Assembly (NCBI GenBank): GCA_017554455.1
Contig: JAFZIH010000151.1
Location: forward strand, 1 to 32,230
Source: Clostridia bacterium
GTDB taxonomy: Bacteria > Bacillota > Clostridia > Christensenellales > CAG-138
Direction: 5' to 3'
DNA: 32,230 nt
The first letter of the stretch is position 1. Each line of letters opens with the position of its first letter. Position numbers and translations under genes: made by a program. Of the stretch, positions 24,045 through 32,230 are shown one piece after another. The notes under the pieces were generated by a model. That model ran no database searches, was not told where the DNA came from, and saw only the letters and a list, made by a program, of their open reading frames with translations.

Positions 24045-25502
24045 TTATTCTTTGTCATCCGGCGGATGCTTTGAAAGCTGCCGTTTTGTCCAGAAATACG
24101 CGGTGACGCCGACGATGGCAGCCGTCGCCACGGTGACGATGCCGATCCAAAGCAGCGGCCGAAGGTCCTGCGCAGCGGGCTTTGGAACCGTTTCCCGAAC
24201 GTTCTCCGTCGGAGCGGGCGTGACCGGTGCGGGTGTCGGTGTCGGGGCCGGTGTCGGCGTTTCGGCGGGCTCCTGCGTCGGCACTTCCGTCGGTATCGGC
24301 GTCGGCGTCGGCTCGACGTAGTTTGAAAGAAGCCGTTCATCGATCCCGTCAAACACGTCTGTCCCTGCCGGAACGACGCCTTCCGCCATGCCGAAGCGGT
24401 TGAACGCATAGGCGCCGTTGTCCCGACGCACCTTGAACCGGAAGCGCTGCTGCGTCTCATGCTTCCGATACGCTTCGCAGGCGACGTCGTATGCGTCCCT
24501 GCCGTCGAAGAAGGACAGCGGCGCGTGCGCGTCCACCGTCAGCTTGTCTTTTTGATACAGATGCAGATACAGCTTCTGCACCTGCCACGCGCCGTACTGT
24601 TCATAGGAATCCGGATCAAACGTCGGGTCCGCCGCAAGCGAAAACGCCTCGCGCGCGGCTTTTGCCGTCAGCTTGTGCTGCCAATGTCCGTACTCGCCGT
24701 TCAGGTCCTGCGCAAACACGACGAGCGGATGCAGTTTTCGGTAGATGCGCACGGTGTTTACAAGCAGTTCGCTGTATTGAAACTTTTCCTTGGCGCTTTT
24801 ATTTGCGCTGTTGTCAACGTCCTTCATGCCGAGGAACACGGGACGGTATCTTAGCCCCATCGCCCACGCGCCGTTTTCCGCCTCGTCCGCGCGGGTGCGG
24901 TTCTGACAGGTGACGTATATGATCGTTCCGACGTACCCCTGCTCCGCGCCGTAGGTCGGAACGATGCTGCCGAGATACAGCACGTCGTCGTCCGGGTGTG
25001 TCGAGATCAGCAGATAATCCAGATGATCCGGCGTCTCCTGCCATTCGTGAAACGGTTCCGGAAGCTCGCCCGGACCGAGCACAGCGCAGAAAAGGACCTT
25101 CATACCGTTCTCTCCCGCCTGCACGACGGCGCTTCTCGCATCCTGAAGCAGCGGAATGACCGAGTCGGGATGCGGAACGAGCGTTTCGGTCAGCAGCGCC
25201 GTACCGTCTGCGGCGTACTGTGTGACGCTGACATTCTCCGGCGGCTCCTGCCAGGAAATGCAAAGCCGCGCGTCACGCACCTCCGTATCCCAAGTCAGCG
25301 TAAATGCTTCATCCGCGCGAAAGGTGTAATACTGCTTCCGATCCCGCAGGATCCGCTTTGCCGCGTCCGGGTCCGAGCCGAAATCAAACCGAAACGAATC
25401 GGTCAGGTCCTCCGCCTGCTCCGTTTCCGCCCGGATGGACAGAACCGGCAGCGCAAGCAGCAGGATCAATATACAAATGATGAGCGTTCGTATTCGATGC
25501 AT
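24045..25502 (-). CDS. Secreted, membrane-anchored PIG-L family deacetylase
   Basis: A 485-residue protein with an N-terminal signal segment (about 5-24). A beta-rich region and then a PIG-L/LmbE domain (about 160-300) follow, with the metal motif STHPDDDVLYLG (H169, D171, D172) and a second metal His in GEYGHWQHK (H273/H276). A Pro/Thr linker (about 397-440) leads to a C-terminal helix (about 449-468) and a basic-then-acidic tail. PIG-L enzymes are zinc-dependent deacetylases, usually of N-acetylglucosamine-containing molecules; an extracellular location suggests a wall or surface glycan. The ATG at 25502 has a weak, distant AAGGT, 14-15 bases off. It lies 22 bases after the xanthine dehydrogenase-like gene. 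Confidence 0.85.
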   Translation of the reverse strand: MHRIRTLIICILILLLALPVLSIRAETEQAEDLTDSFRFDFGSDPDAAKRILRDRKQYYTFRADEAFTLTWDTEVRDARLCISWQEPPENVSVTQYAADGTALLTETLVPHPDSVIPLLQDARSAVVQAGENGMKVLFCAVLGPGELPEPFHEWQETPDHLDYLLISTHPDDDVLYLGSIVPTYGAEQGYVGTIIYVTCQNRTRADEAENGAWAMGLRYRPVFLGMKDVDNSANKSAKEKFQYSELLVNTVRIYRKLHPLVVFAQDLNGEYGHWQHKLTAKAAREAFSLAADPTFDPDSYEQYGAWQVQKLYLHLYQKDKLTVDAHAPLSFFDGRDAYDVACEAYRKHETQQRFRFKVRRDNGAYAFNRFGMAEGVVPAGTDVFDGIDERLLSNYVEPTPTPIPTEVPTQEPAETPTPAPTPTPAPVTPAPTENVRETVPKPAAQDLRPLLWIGIVTVATAAIVGVTAYFWTKRQLSKHPPDDKE

Positions 25503-25524
25503 GGGTTCGGATCAATACCTTCAT

Positions 25525-28086
25525 TTATTTACGGCTGTACGGCGTATTCGGAAGCGGCAGCGTCGTACGGAACACCCCGTCGTAATTCTCGTATGCGTTC
25601 TGCACCGCCGGCGCGGTCGGGATCGTGCAGATCTCGCCGATGCCCTTTGCACCGCAGGCAAGCCCGTCCTTTTTCGCTTTTTCCACAAGAATCGCCTGTA
25701 CTTCCGGCGTTTTATCCGCGCGGAACAGTCCCAGTGTGCCGTATTTTGCGGTCGGCTTTCCGTCCTTTAACGGGAAATCCTCCGTCAGCGCATAACCGAG
25801 CCCCATGACGACGCCGCCCTCGATCTGTCCTTCGGCGGAACGCGGATTGACCGCCACACCGAGATCGTGGATCGCCGTCACACGTTTTAATGTCCCGTCG
25901 TCGTTCAGCTCGACCACGTGCGTCGCGTAACCGTAGGCGATGTGCGAGACCGGGTTCGGTTTGTCGCTGCCGAGCTTATCGGTGACGCCCGTGTATTCGC
26001 CAAGGAACGACCGTCCCTCCAAAGCGTCCCACGAGTCCTCCGTTTCGAGCGCTTCTTTGATCTGCTTTGCGGCGCGCACAACTGCTTCGCCCGTAAACAG
26101 CGTCTGCCGGGACGCCGTGGTGTTGCCCGCATCCGGCGCAAGTGCGGTGTCCGGCGTGCAGTAATGCACCCTTTCATGCGGAATATTCAGGATCTCCGCC
26201 GCCATCTGCGTCTGCACCGTGCCCATACCCTGCCCGATGCACGCGGCGGACGAATGGAGATATACCTCCCCGCCCCTGACTTCGATGCGGCAGCGTCCCG
26301 TGTCCGGAATGCCGACGCCGAGACCCGCGTTTTTCATGGCGCAGGCGATGCCCGCTTTCGGATCGCGCGCAAGGATCGGTCGCGCGGCGTCAAGCGTTTC
26401 TTTAAGTGCCGTTGTCTCGTCCGCGATCTGTCCGTTCGGCAGCACCTGTCCCGGGCGGATCGCGTTGCGGTAACGGATCTCGAACGCCGAAATGCCGACC
26501 ATCTTCGCAAGCTCGTTCAGATTGCACTCGGTCGCAAAGCAGCTCTGCGTCACGCCGAAGCCGCGGAACGCGCCTGCCGGCGGATTATTCGTATAGATCG
26601 CCTTGCCGTCGATGTCGACGTTCTGGTAGTTATACGGTCCCGCGGCGTGCGTGCACGCGCGCTGCAGCACCGGTCCGCCGAGCGAGGCATACGCGCCCGT
26701 ATCGGAAATCAGCGTCGCCTTCATGGCGGTAAGATAGCCGTTTTCGTCGCAGGCAGTGGTAAACTCCATCTCCATCGCATGGCGTTTCGGGTGGATGAGA
26801 ATGCTCTCCGCGCGCGTGAACGCGACCTTGACGGGTCGGCCCGTGTGCCACGCAAGCAGCGCCGCGTGATGCTGTACGCTCATGTCCTCCTTGCCGCCGA
26901 AGCCGCCGCCGACCATCATGGCGGTCACGCGGACCTTGTCCTGCGGAAGCCCCAGCATCTGCGCACATTCCTTGCGTGTCTGATAGATGCCCTGATCGCC
27001 GGAGAAAATGCGCACGCCGTCGCCCTCGCGATACGCCACGGCACATTCTGGCTCTAAAAAGGCGTGATCCGTCGGCGGCGTACTGTAATGATGCGTCACG
27101 ACGTATTTGCTGTTTTTGATGACCTCATCGGCGTTGCCGCGGACAAGATGCTCATGCGAGAGCACGTTTGTACCGTTCGAGGCGTGTACAAGGATCTCGT
27201 CCTTCAATCCCTTCATCATGTCGAGAACCGGTTCGAGCGGTTCGTATTCGACCTTGACAAGCGCCGCCGCCGCGCGCGCCTGCGCGTCTGTTTCTGCGGC
27301 GACCAACGCGATCGCGTCGCCCAAAAAGTGTGTGACCGCCCCGACCGGGATCATCACGTCATAGTCCTGTTTCAAGTGTCCGATCTTCTGCGTGCCGGGG
27401 ATATCCTTTGCCGTCAGCACGCACACGACGCCGGGCGCTTTTTCCGCTTCCGTCACGTCGATCGAAAGCACCCTTGCGCGCGGGTAGTCGCTGCGCTTTG
27501 CCGTGCCGTACAGCATGCCGTCAAAATAAAGATCGTCGGCGTACTTCGCGTCGCCGAGCGCTTTGCCCGGCGCGTCGACGCGGTTGAGGTTTTCGCCCAC
27601 GATCCCTTTCAGAACGCGCTTCGGCACCTCCGCGCCTTCGCGGAACGTCTTTGCGGCAAGCAGGATCGCTTCTTCGATCTTTTTATAACCGGTACAGCGG
27701 CAGATGTTCATGCGGATCGCGTTTTTCACGTCGGACGGCGTCGGGTTTGGCTCTCGGTCAATGAGCGCCTTTGCCGCCATGACCATGCCGGGCGTACAGA
27801 AGCCGCACTGCACCGCGCCCGCTTCCGTGAACGCATAGGCATAGACCTCGCGCTCGCGTGGGGTCAATCCCTCGCAGGTGACGATCGTCTTTCCTTCCAT
27901 GCGGTCGGTCTGCTGGACGCACGCTTTCACGGCTTTGCCGTCGATCAGCACGGTGCACGTGCCGCACGCACCCTCCGAGCAGCCGTTTTTGACGCTCGTC
28001 AAATGCAGATCGTCGCGCAGGAAGCGGATCAGTTTTTTGTTTTCGGGGCAGGATACGACCCGCCCGTTGACCGTAAAGGTCGCCAT
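25525..28086 (-). CDS. xdh: Selenium-dependent xanthine dehydrogenase-like molybdenum hydroxylase
   Basis: An 853-residue enzyme joining an N-terminal [2Fe-2S] pair to a molybdopterin domain, the layout of the selenium-dependent xanthine dehydrogenase family. Plant-type cluster Cys are at 36, 41, 44 and 56; the second cluster uses C94, C97, C129 and C131. Molybdopterin-domain motifs: GGGFGGKE (393-400), AFRGFG (506-511), IGQGMGT (617-623) and GAKGIGE with the catalytic Glu818. Counting back from AFRGFG, Glu400 and Arg476 align by eye with bovine Glu802 and Arg880, which bind purines. No FAD domain is present. It probably hydroxylates hypoxanthine/xanthine or a related purine. The ATG at 28086 follows AAAGGAG. 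Selenium would be a labile cofactor atom; no in-frame TGA is seen. Confidence 0.9.
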   Translation of the reverse strand: MATFTVNGRVVSCPENKKLIRFLRDDLHLTSVKNGCSEGACGTCTVLIDGKAVKACVQQTDRMEGKTIVTCEGLTPREREVYAYAFTEAGAVQCGFCTPGMVMAAKALIDREPNPTPSDVKNAIRMNICRCTGYKKIEEAILLAAKTFREGAEVPKRVLKGIVGENLNRVDAPGKALGDAKYADDLYFDGMLYGTAKRSDYPRARVLSIDVTEAEKAPGVVCVLTAKDIPGTQKIGHLKQDYDVMIPVGAVTHFLGDAIALVAAETDAQARAAAALVKVEYEPLEPVLDMMKGLKDEILVHASNGTNVLSHEHLVRGNADEVIKNSKYVVTHHYSTPPTDHAFLEPECAVAYREGDGVRIFSGDQGIYQTRKECAQMLGLPQDKVRVTAMMVGGGFGGKEDMSVQHHAALLAWHTGRPVKVAFTRAESILIHPKRHAMEMEFTTACDENGYLTAMKATLISDTGAYASLGGPVLQRACTHAAGPYNYQNVDIDGKAIYTNNPPAGAFRGFGVTQSCFATECNLNELAKMVGISAFEIRYRNAIRPGQVLPNGQIADETTALKETLDAARPILARDPKAGIACAMKNAGLGVGIPDTGRCRIEVRGGEVYLHSSAACIGQGMGTVQTQMAAEILNIPHERVHYCTPDTALAPDAGNTTASRQTLFTGEAVVRAAKQIKEALETEDSWDALEGRSFLGEYTGVTDKLGSDKPNPVSHIAYGYATHVVELNDDGTLKRVTAIHDLGVAVNPRSAEGQIEGGVVMGLGYALTEDFPLKDGKPTAKYGTLGLFRADKTPEVQAILVEKAKKDGLACGAKGIGEICTIPTAPAVQNAYENYDGVFRTTLPLPNTPYSRK

Positions 28087-28098
28087 ATTGTACTCCTT

Positions 28099-31074
28099 TT
28101 ATCCGATCAGATAATGGTAATCTTTCAATACTGTTTCAATCAGCGCCTTTGCGTCCGGATCGATCGCGTCGCGGTCGAGATCGACCGTTCTGACTTCGTT
28201 GAGACGGAGCTTGACCACACGGTCCGAAATCGGCAAAAAGCCCTTGTTCTCCGATCCGTCGAATTCGGCTTCTGTGGCGAACAGCGTGAACTTTTCCTTA
28301 TACGGTTTCGAGTCGTACGGGCAGAACACGAGGCAGTTGCCGCATTCGTTGCACATTCGATCGACATGCAGGATCTGCGGCTTCTCCTTGCCGGGAACTG
28401 TGATCGCGACGTTTGCGCGGTTCGGACACACCTGCACGCAGCATTCGCAGACCGTTCCGCAGTTCAGACAGCGCTCGCGTTCCTTCTCCGCCTGCTCGTA
28501 ATCCTTCAGGATGCCGTGCTTTTCAAAGCACGCCGCCTCGGTCGTTTGCCCGCATGCGCAGATCTCGTAGGTATATTTGCCGACGATCGCGTCCGCGACG
28601 GTGCGCGCGTCCGCAACGCCTTCCACGACGGTCGCGGGACCGCGGCTGCAGTCGCCGATCACGTAGACGTGCGCGCGGCTCGTCTCGAGGTTCGCGTTCG
28701 TTTTCACCCTGCCGCGTTCGGTAAGCTCTATTCCGTTTTCGGCGAACAGTTCCGCCTCGATCTTTTCACCGACCGCCGCGATCAGCGTGTCGCACGGGAG
28801 CGTAGCCGTCTCGCCTGTTTCGACCGGGGAACGTCTGCCGGATGCGTCCGGCTCACCGAGCTTCATCACATTGCAGAGCAGCGTTCCGTTTTCAAACGCG
28901 ACCGGCGCGAGCAGTTCGCAGAATACCACGCCGTCCTCTTTGGCAAGCTCCAGTTCCTCCTCGTCCGCGGGCATATAGCGCGCGGTGCGGCGGTAGACGA
29001 GCCGCACGTTCTTCACACCCTTTGTACGCACTGCGACGCGCGCAGCGTCCATGGCGGTGTTGCCGCCGCCGATGACGATCACGTTTTCACCGGGATCCGA
29101 AAGCGTTCCCGCCTTGCTTTCTTCGAGGAAGCGGATGACATTCATCGCTTCGCCCTTTTCAAGGTGCATCTTTCCTTCCGCCCACGCACCGACGGCGTAG
29201 ACGAGATCGGTATAGCCCTCGGCAAACAGCGCGTCCGCGTCCGGCGCAGGCGTGTTCAGACGAATGTCGACGCCCATGGTCGCAAGGATCTTCGCGTCGC
29301 TGTCGATCGCCTCAGAACCGATACGGAATTCCGGGATCACGTATCGCACGACGCCGCCGAGCTTCTCCCGCTTTTCAAACAGCGTGACGGACGCGCCCTG
29401 CCGTGCGAGGAAGAACGCCGCGGCCATACCCGCGGGACCGCCGCCGATCACGGCGACCTTTTTCCCGTTCGGCTCTGCGGGTTTCAAATTCTTCAGAAGC
29501 GCGTCCAGTCCGTTTTGTGCCGCGGTCAGCTTTGCCCGGCGGATGCGGACGGATTCCTCATAAAAATGTCTCGTGCACTTGTCCGCGCAATGGTGCGGGC
29601 AGATCGTGCCGGTGATGAACGGCAGCGGGTTCTTTTCGACGATGAGTTTTAAAGCCCCGTCATAGTTTCCCTTGCCGACCATTTCGATATACTGCGGGAT
29701 GTCCTGATGAATGGGACAGCCGTGCGTGCACGGCGCGGTGAAGCAGTCGAACAGCGGGACCTTGTCCTGTATCTTGCGCTCCGGCTGCGGCTTCACGGGC
29801 TTTGTGTTGCGTACGGACGCGCGCGCCTGCTTGGAAAGGAGCGCGACCTTGCCGACCTTTACGCCGGTGAACGGCTCATAAGGAAGCGCGCCGCAGATCT
29901 CGCCGAGCTGCTGTAATCTCTGATAGCCGCCGGGCTTTAAGATCGTCGTGGCAAGGGTGATCGGCCAGATCCCCGCCTCGAACAGCGGCGCGATATTGAA
30001 CGCGTCGATCCCGCCCGAGAACGAGAGCCGCAGCTTGCCGTCAAATTCCTCGCTCATGCGCTTTGCCATCTCGATCGTCAGCGGATACAGCGACCGCCCG
30101 GACATGTACATCTCATTGCTCGGAAGCTCACCTTGCTTTACGTCGACCGGGAACGTGTTGCTTAGCTTCAATCCGAAGGTCACGCCGTTTTTCGCCGCAA
30201 GCGCGAGCAGGCGTTTGAACATCGGCACCGCGTCCTTATACTGTAAATCTTCGTTGAAATGGTGCTCATCGAACGCGACGTAGTCAAAGCCGAGCTCGTT
30301 GAGCGTCTTGCGCGCGTAGGCGTAGCCCAAAATCGTCGGATTGCACTTGACGAAGGTGTGCAGATGCTTCACGTCGATGAGATAGCTTGCGATCTTTTCG
30401 ATCTCCTGCGGCGGGCAGCCGTGCAGGGTCGAGAGCGTGATCGAGGTGCACACATGTGGGTTGATCCCCTTGAGATACGCCTCGTCGACGTTATTAAAGC
30501 GCGAAAGGTTCGCCCGCGTCCATTCCATGCACTCCGCCCAGATCGCGGTGGTGCTCGCGTCCTTCAGCCCCTCGATGAACGCGTCGATCTTCGGGGAAGT
30601 GATGCCTGCGAAGTCATAGCCGACACTCATGTTGAAGATGAAGCCGTTCGGATCGCCCCAGCCGAATTCCTTCGTAAAGAGCTTCAGCATGAACCACGCC
30701 TTGACGTATTCACAAAGCGCCTCGGGCACGGTCAGCTCGGTCGACCACTCGCAGTTATAGCACTCGTCCTTTGCCACGATACAGGGCTTTCCGATGCACG
30801 CGGCAAGCTCGTCGCCATCCATGATCTGCACGGTCTTGAGCTCAAAGAAGCGCGCGCCGCCGTAATACGCGGCAAGGATGTTCTGACATAGCTGCGTATT
30901 CGGACCCGCGGCGGGACCGAACGGCGTTTCGAGCGTCTCGCCGAAGATCGACAAAAGCTTGCCCGGCACGGGCTTATAGGGGCGCTTTACCCCGAACACG
31001 CTGCCGGATTTGTACTCGGAAAGGACCCACTCCATCAATTCCCGAAACGGGATCGGCGTCATTCGATCGGACAT
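28099..31074 (-). CDS. ygfK: YgfK-like iron-sulfur flavoprotein (putative selenate reductase subunit family)
   Basis: A 991-residue, multi-domain oxidoreductase. Residues 1-400 resemble a dihydropyrimidine/dihydroorotate dehydrogenase-like barrel. About 435-520 is a glutamate-synthase-type cluster domain (C444, C449, C453, C492, C496, C500). FAD site: VIGGGPAGM (542-550). NAD(P) site: VIGGGNTAMDAARVA (667-681). The end has ferredoxin clusters: C869, C872, C876, C878/C879 and C883, then C908, C911, C914 and C918. The family (YgfK) co-occurs with SsnA and selenium-dependent hydroxylases and is needed for anaerobic purine use in some gut bacteria. It may act as an electron hub. The ATG at 31074 has AAAGGAGG 5 bases upstream; 12 bases separate its stop from xdh. 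Confidence 0.9.
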   Translation of the reverse strand: MSDRMTPIPFRELMEWVLSEYKSGSVFGVKRPYKPVPGKLLSIFGETLETPFGPAAGPNTQLCQNILAAYYGGARFFELKTVQIMDGDELAACIGKPCIVAKDECYNCEWSTELTVPEALCEYVKAWFMLKLFTKEFGWGDPNGFIFNMSVGYDFAGITSPKIDAFIEGLKDASTTAIWAECMEWTRANLSRFNNVDEAYLKGINPHVCTSITLSTLHGCPPQEIEKIASYLIDVKHLHTFVKCNPTILGYAYARKTLNELGFDYVAFDEHHFNEDLQYKDAVPMFKRLLALAAKNGVTFGLKLSNTFPVDVKQGELPSNEMYMSGRSLYPLTIEMAKRMSEEFDGKLRLSFSGGIDAFNIAPLFEAGIWPITLATTILKPGGYQRLQQLGEICGALPYEPFTGVKVGKVALLSKQARASVRNTKPVKPQPERKIQDKVPLFDCFTAPCTHGCPIHQDIPQYIEMVGKGNYDGALKLIVEKNPLPFITGTICPHHCADKCTRHFYEESVRIRRAKLTAAQNGLDALLKNLKPAEPNGKKVAVIGGGPAGMAAAFFLARQGASVTLFEKREKLGGVVRYVIPEFRIGSEAIDSDAKILATMGVDIRLNTPAPDADALFAEGYTDLVYAVGAWAEGKMHLEKGEAMNVIRFLEESKAGTLSDPGENVIVIGGGNTAMDAARVAVRTKGVKNVRLVYRRTARYMPADEEELELAKEDGVVFCELLAPVAFENGTLLCNVMKLGEPDASGRRSPVETGETATLPCDTLIAAVGEKIEAELFAENGIELTERGRVKTNANLETSRAHVYVIGDCSRGPATVVEGVADARTVADAIVGKYTYEICACGQTTEAACFEKHGILKDYEQAEKERERCLNCGTVCECCVQVCPNRANVAITVPGKEKPQILHVDRMCNECGNCLVFCPYDSKPYKEKFTLFATEAEFDGSENKGFLPISDRVVKLRLNEVRTVDLDRDAIDPDAKALIETVLKDYHYLIG

Positions 31075-31087
31075 AGCTGCCTCCTTT

Positions 31088-32230
31088 TTATGCGTTGACC
31101 GCCGCCCAGAGCTTTTTCGCGCTCTCGCGGCACTTTGCCATAAGTTCCTTCTCGTCGCAGACCAAAAGTTCGCGATCCTTCATCAACACCTTGCCGTTGC
31201 ACATCGTGGTGACGACGGACCTTCCGTTCATGCCGAACAGGATATGCGAGTTCGCGTTGTTCCCGTCCATCGGCGTCAGCGGATCGTAGTCCGTCACGAT
31301 GATATCCGCATACGCGCCGGGCTTCAATACGCCGAGCGGCGCGTTGAAATACCGTCCCGCGATCTCGGCGTTGCCGTTAAAGAGCATATCCGGGATCTCG
31401 CCCCACGCGACCGTCGGATCGCAGAGATAATGCTTATGGATGATATTGCCCACCTTGTAGCTTTCGAGCATGTCGTTTGTGTAGCCGTCGGTGCCGAGAC
31501 CTAAAAGCAACCCGAGCTTTTTCATATGGATGACCGGACCGCAGCCCACCGCGTTGCCCATGTTGGATTCCGGATTGTGCACGACCGCCGTGTCCGTGGC
31601 CTTCAAAAGCTCCATTTCGGCTTTGTTGATGTGCACGCAGTGGATCGCAAGCGTCTTGTTGCCGAGGATGCCCGCGTCATAGAAGCGCGTGATGATGCGC
31701 TTGCCGTACTTGTCCAGCGAATCCTGCAGATCCCCCGGTCCCTCCGCGCAGTGCACGTGGAAGCCCGCTTCCTTTCCGCCGTGGGCGAGGCAGTCATCGA
31801 GCGTCTGTTCGGAGAGCGTAAACGCCGCGTGCAGACCCATCATGCCCTTCTGCATGTCGCTCGAGTCCTTCGCCGCTTTTTTGATGAAGCGCTCGTTTTC
31901 GAGGATCGACTGCATGCGCTTCTCTTCGCCGTCGCGATCGGAAACCTCATAGCATAGCGAGGTGCGCACGCCGAACTCCTTTGCGGCATTGCTGATCTCG
32001 TCCAAGCTACCCGGGATATCGAAAAAGCTTGCGTGGTGGTCGAACACGGTGGTCACGCCGTTTTTGATGCAGTCCGCGTAAACGGCTTTTGCGGAGAGAT
32101 AATCGTTCTCCTTCGTGAGGCAGCGGTCGATCTTCCACCACATGCCCTCTAAGATGTCGTTGAAGTTATGCGGATTGTAGCCGCGGATAGAAAGCCCGCG
32201 CGCAAACGCGCTGTAGATGTGGTTATGCAT
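31088..32230 (-). CDS. ssnA: SsnA-family amidohydrolase (partial, 5' end outside the window)
   Basis: The last 380 residues of an amidohydrolase. The edge residues MHNHIYSAFARGL are not the true start: they contain the HxH metal motif that lies about 60 residues into such proteins. Further metal ligands: HVHCAEG, a His in AIHCVHINKAE, and the Asp in LGLGTDGYTND. It belongs to the SsnA family (about 440 residues), related to guanine deaminase and chlorohydrolases and found with selenium-dependent molybdenum hydroxylases. Its substrate is not settled; an aminohydrolase or ring-opening step in purine breakdown fits. It is first of ssnA-ygfK-xdh within the window, with 13 bases to the ygfK start. 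Confidence 0.9.
   Translation of the reverse strand: MHNHIYSAFARGLSIRGYNPHNFNDILEGMWWKIDRCLTKENDYLSAKAVYADCIKNGVTTVFDHHASFFDIPGSLDEISNAAKEFGVRTSLCYEVSDRDGEEKRMQSILENERFIKKAAKDSSDMQKGMMGLHAAFTLSEQTLDDCLAHGGKEAGFHVHCAEGPGDLQDSLDKYGKRIITRFYDAGILGNKTLAIHCVHINKAEMELLKATDTAVVHNPESNMGNAVGCGPVIHMKKLGLLLGLGTDGYTNDMLESYKVGNIIHKHYLCDPTVAWGEIPDMLFNGNAEIAGRYFNAPLGVLKPGAYADIIVTDYDPLTPMDGNNANSHILFGMNGRSVVTTMCNGKVLMKDRELLVCDEKELMAKCRESAKKLWAAVNA

Noticed and set aside
25525..28086. Selenocysteine in the selenium-dependent hydroxylase
   Set aside because: The frame has no internal TGA and the family uses a labile selenium cofactor rather than selenocysteine.
27064..29652. A very long plus-strand open frame (over 860 codons) opposite the xdh and ygfK genes
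   Set aside because: It runs antisense across two well-supported genes and their spacer. Its product is Arg/Asp/Val/His-rich with no recognisable domain. Such frames are expected opposite G+C-rich coding DNA.

Overview
The window reads as chromosomal DNA of a G+C-rich, Gram-positive-type anaerobe, most likely an uncultured lineage of class Clostridia. This is an inference from three things: sigma-A-like promoters (often with an extended TGn -10), strong AGGAGG-type ribosome binding sites, and Firmicutes-type gene sets (cdaA-cdaR followed by a COG2509 oxidoreductase; mreC-mreD-PBP2; a selenium-dependent purine hydroxylase cluster). Nothing suggests an outer membrane. Nearly every gene is on the minus strand, so transcription runs right to left. 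The exception is a two-gene ABC transporter island at 22466-24006 on the plus strand. I see no tRNA, rRNA, CRISPR array, insertion sequence or phage gene, and no gene-free stretch above 300 bases.

Right to left: 25525-32230 is a tight run of ssnA (cut by the window edge), ygfK-like and selenium-dependent xanthine dehydrogenase-like genes. In other anaerobes this is the signature set of selenium-dependent purine/urate catabolism. A secreted, membrane-anchored PIG-L family deacetylase follows 22 bases downstream. A hairpin at 24011-24040 separates it from the convergent ABC ATPase/permease pair, which has no substrate-binding protein gene beside it. A 54-residue, two-helix membrane protein gene (22188-22352) lies divergent to that pair.

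The middle is cell-envelope biology. mreC, mreD and a PBP2 with an unusually long transpeptidase domain (18257-22106) overlap as an operon. They are followed by a membrane-anchored NlpC/P60 hydrolase with two peptidoglycan-binding domains and a Lys/Ala/Thr/Ser-rich linker. A stand-alone glycogen phosphorylase (14289-16658) with its own promoter and terminator comes next. A MoxR ATPase, DUF58 and transglutaminase-like operon (10007-14114) is then followed by a phosphodiester glycosidase family protein with a small membrane protein (8252-9889).

The left part is housekeeping. trxB, nth, obg, yhbY and an ABC-2 exporter pair (2724-8087) are tightly packed or overlapping and share a clear promoter. 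cdaA-cdaR and the start of a COG2509 FAD-dependent oxidoreductase (1-2624) have a separate strong promoter whose -35 element sits in a perfect inverted repeat. Several surface proteins (at 8495, 10007 and 24045) carry Pro/Thr/Glu-rich linkers built from related short DNA repeats.

No plainly novel multi-gene system stands out. The best second looks are the purine module with its missing FAD subunit and attached PIG-L gene, the transporter without a binding protein, the roughly 100-residue insertion in PBP2, and the inverted repeat at the cdaA promoter.
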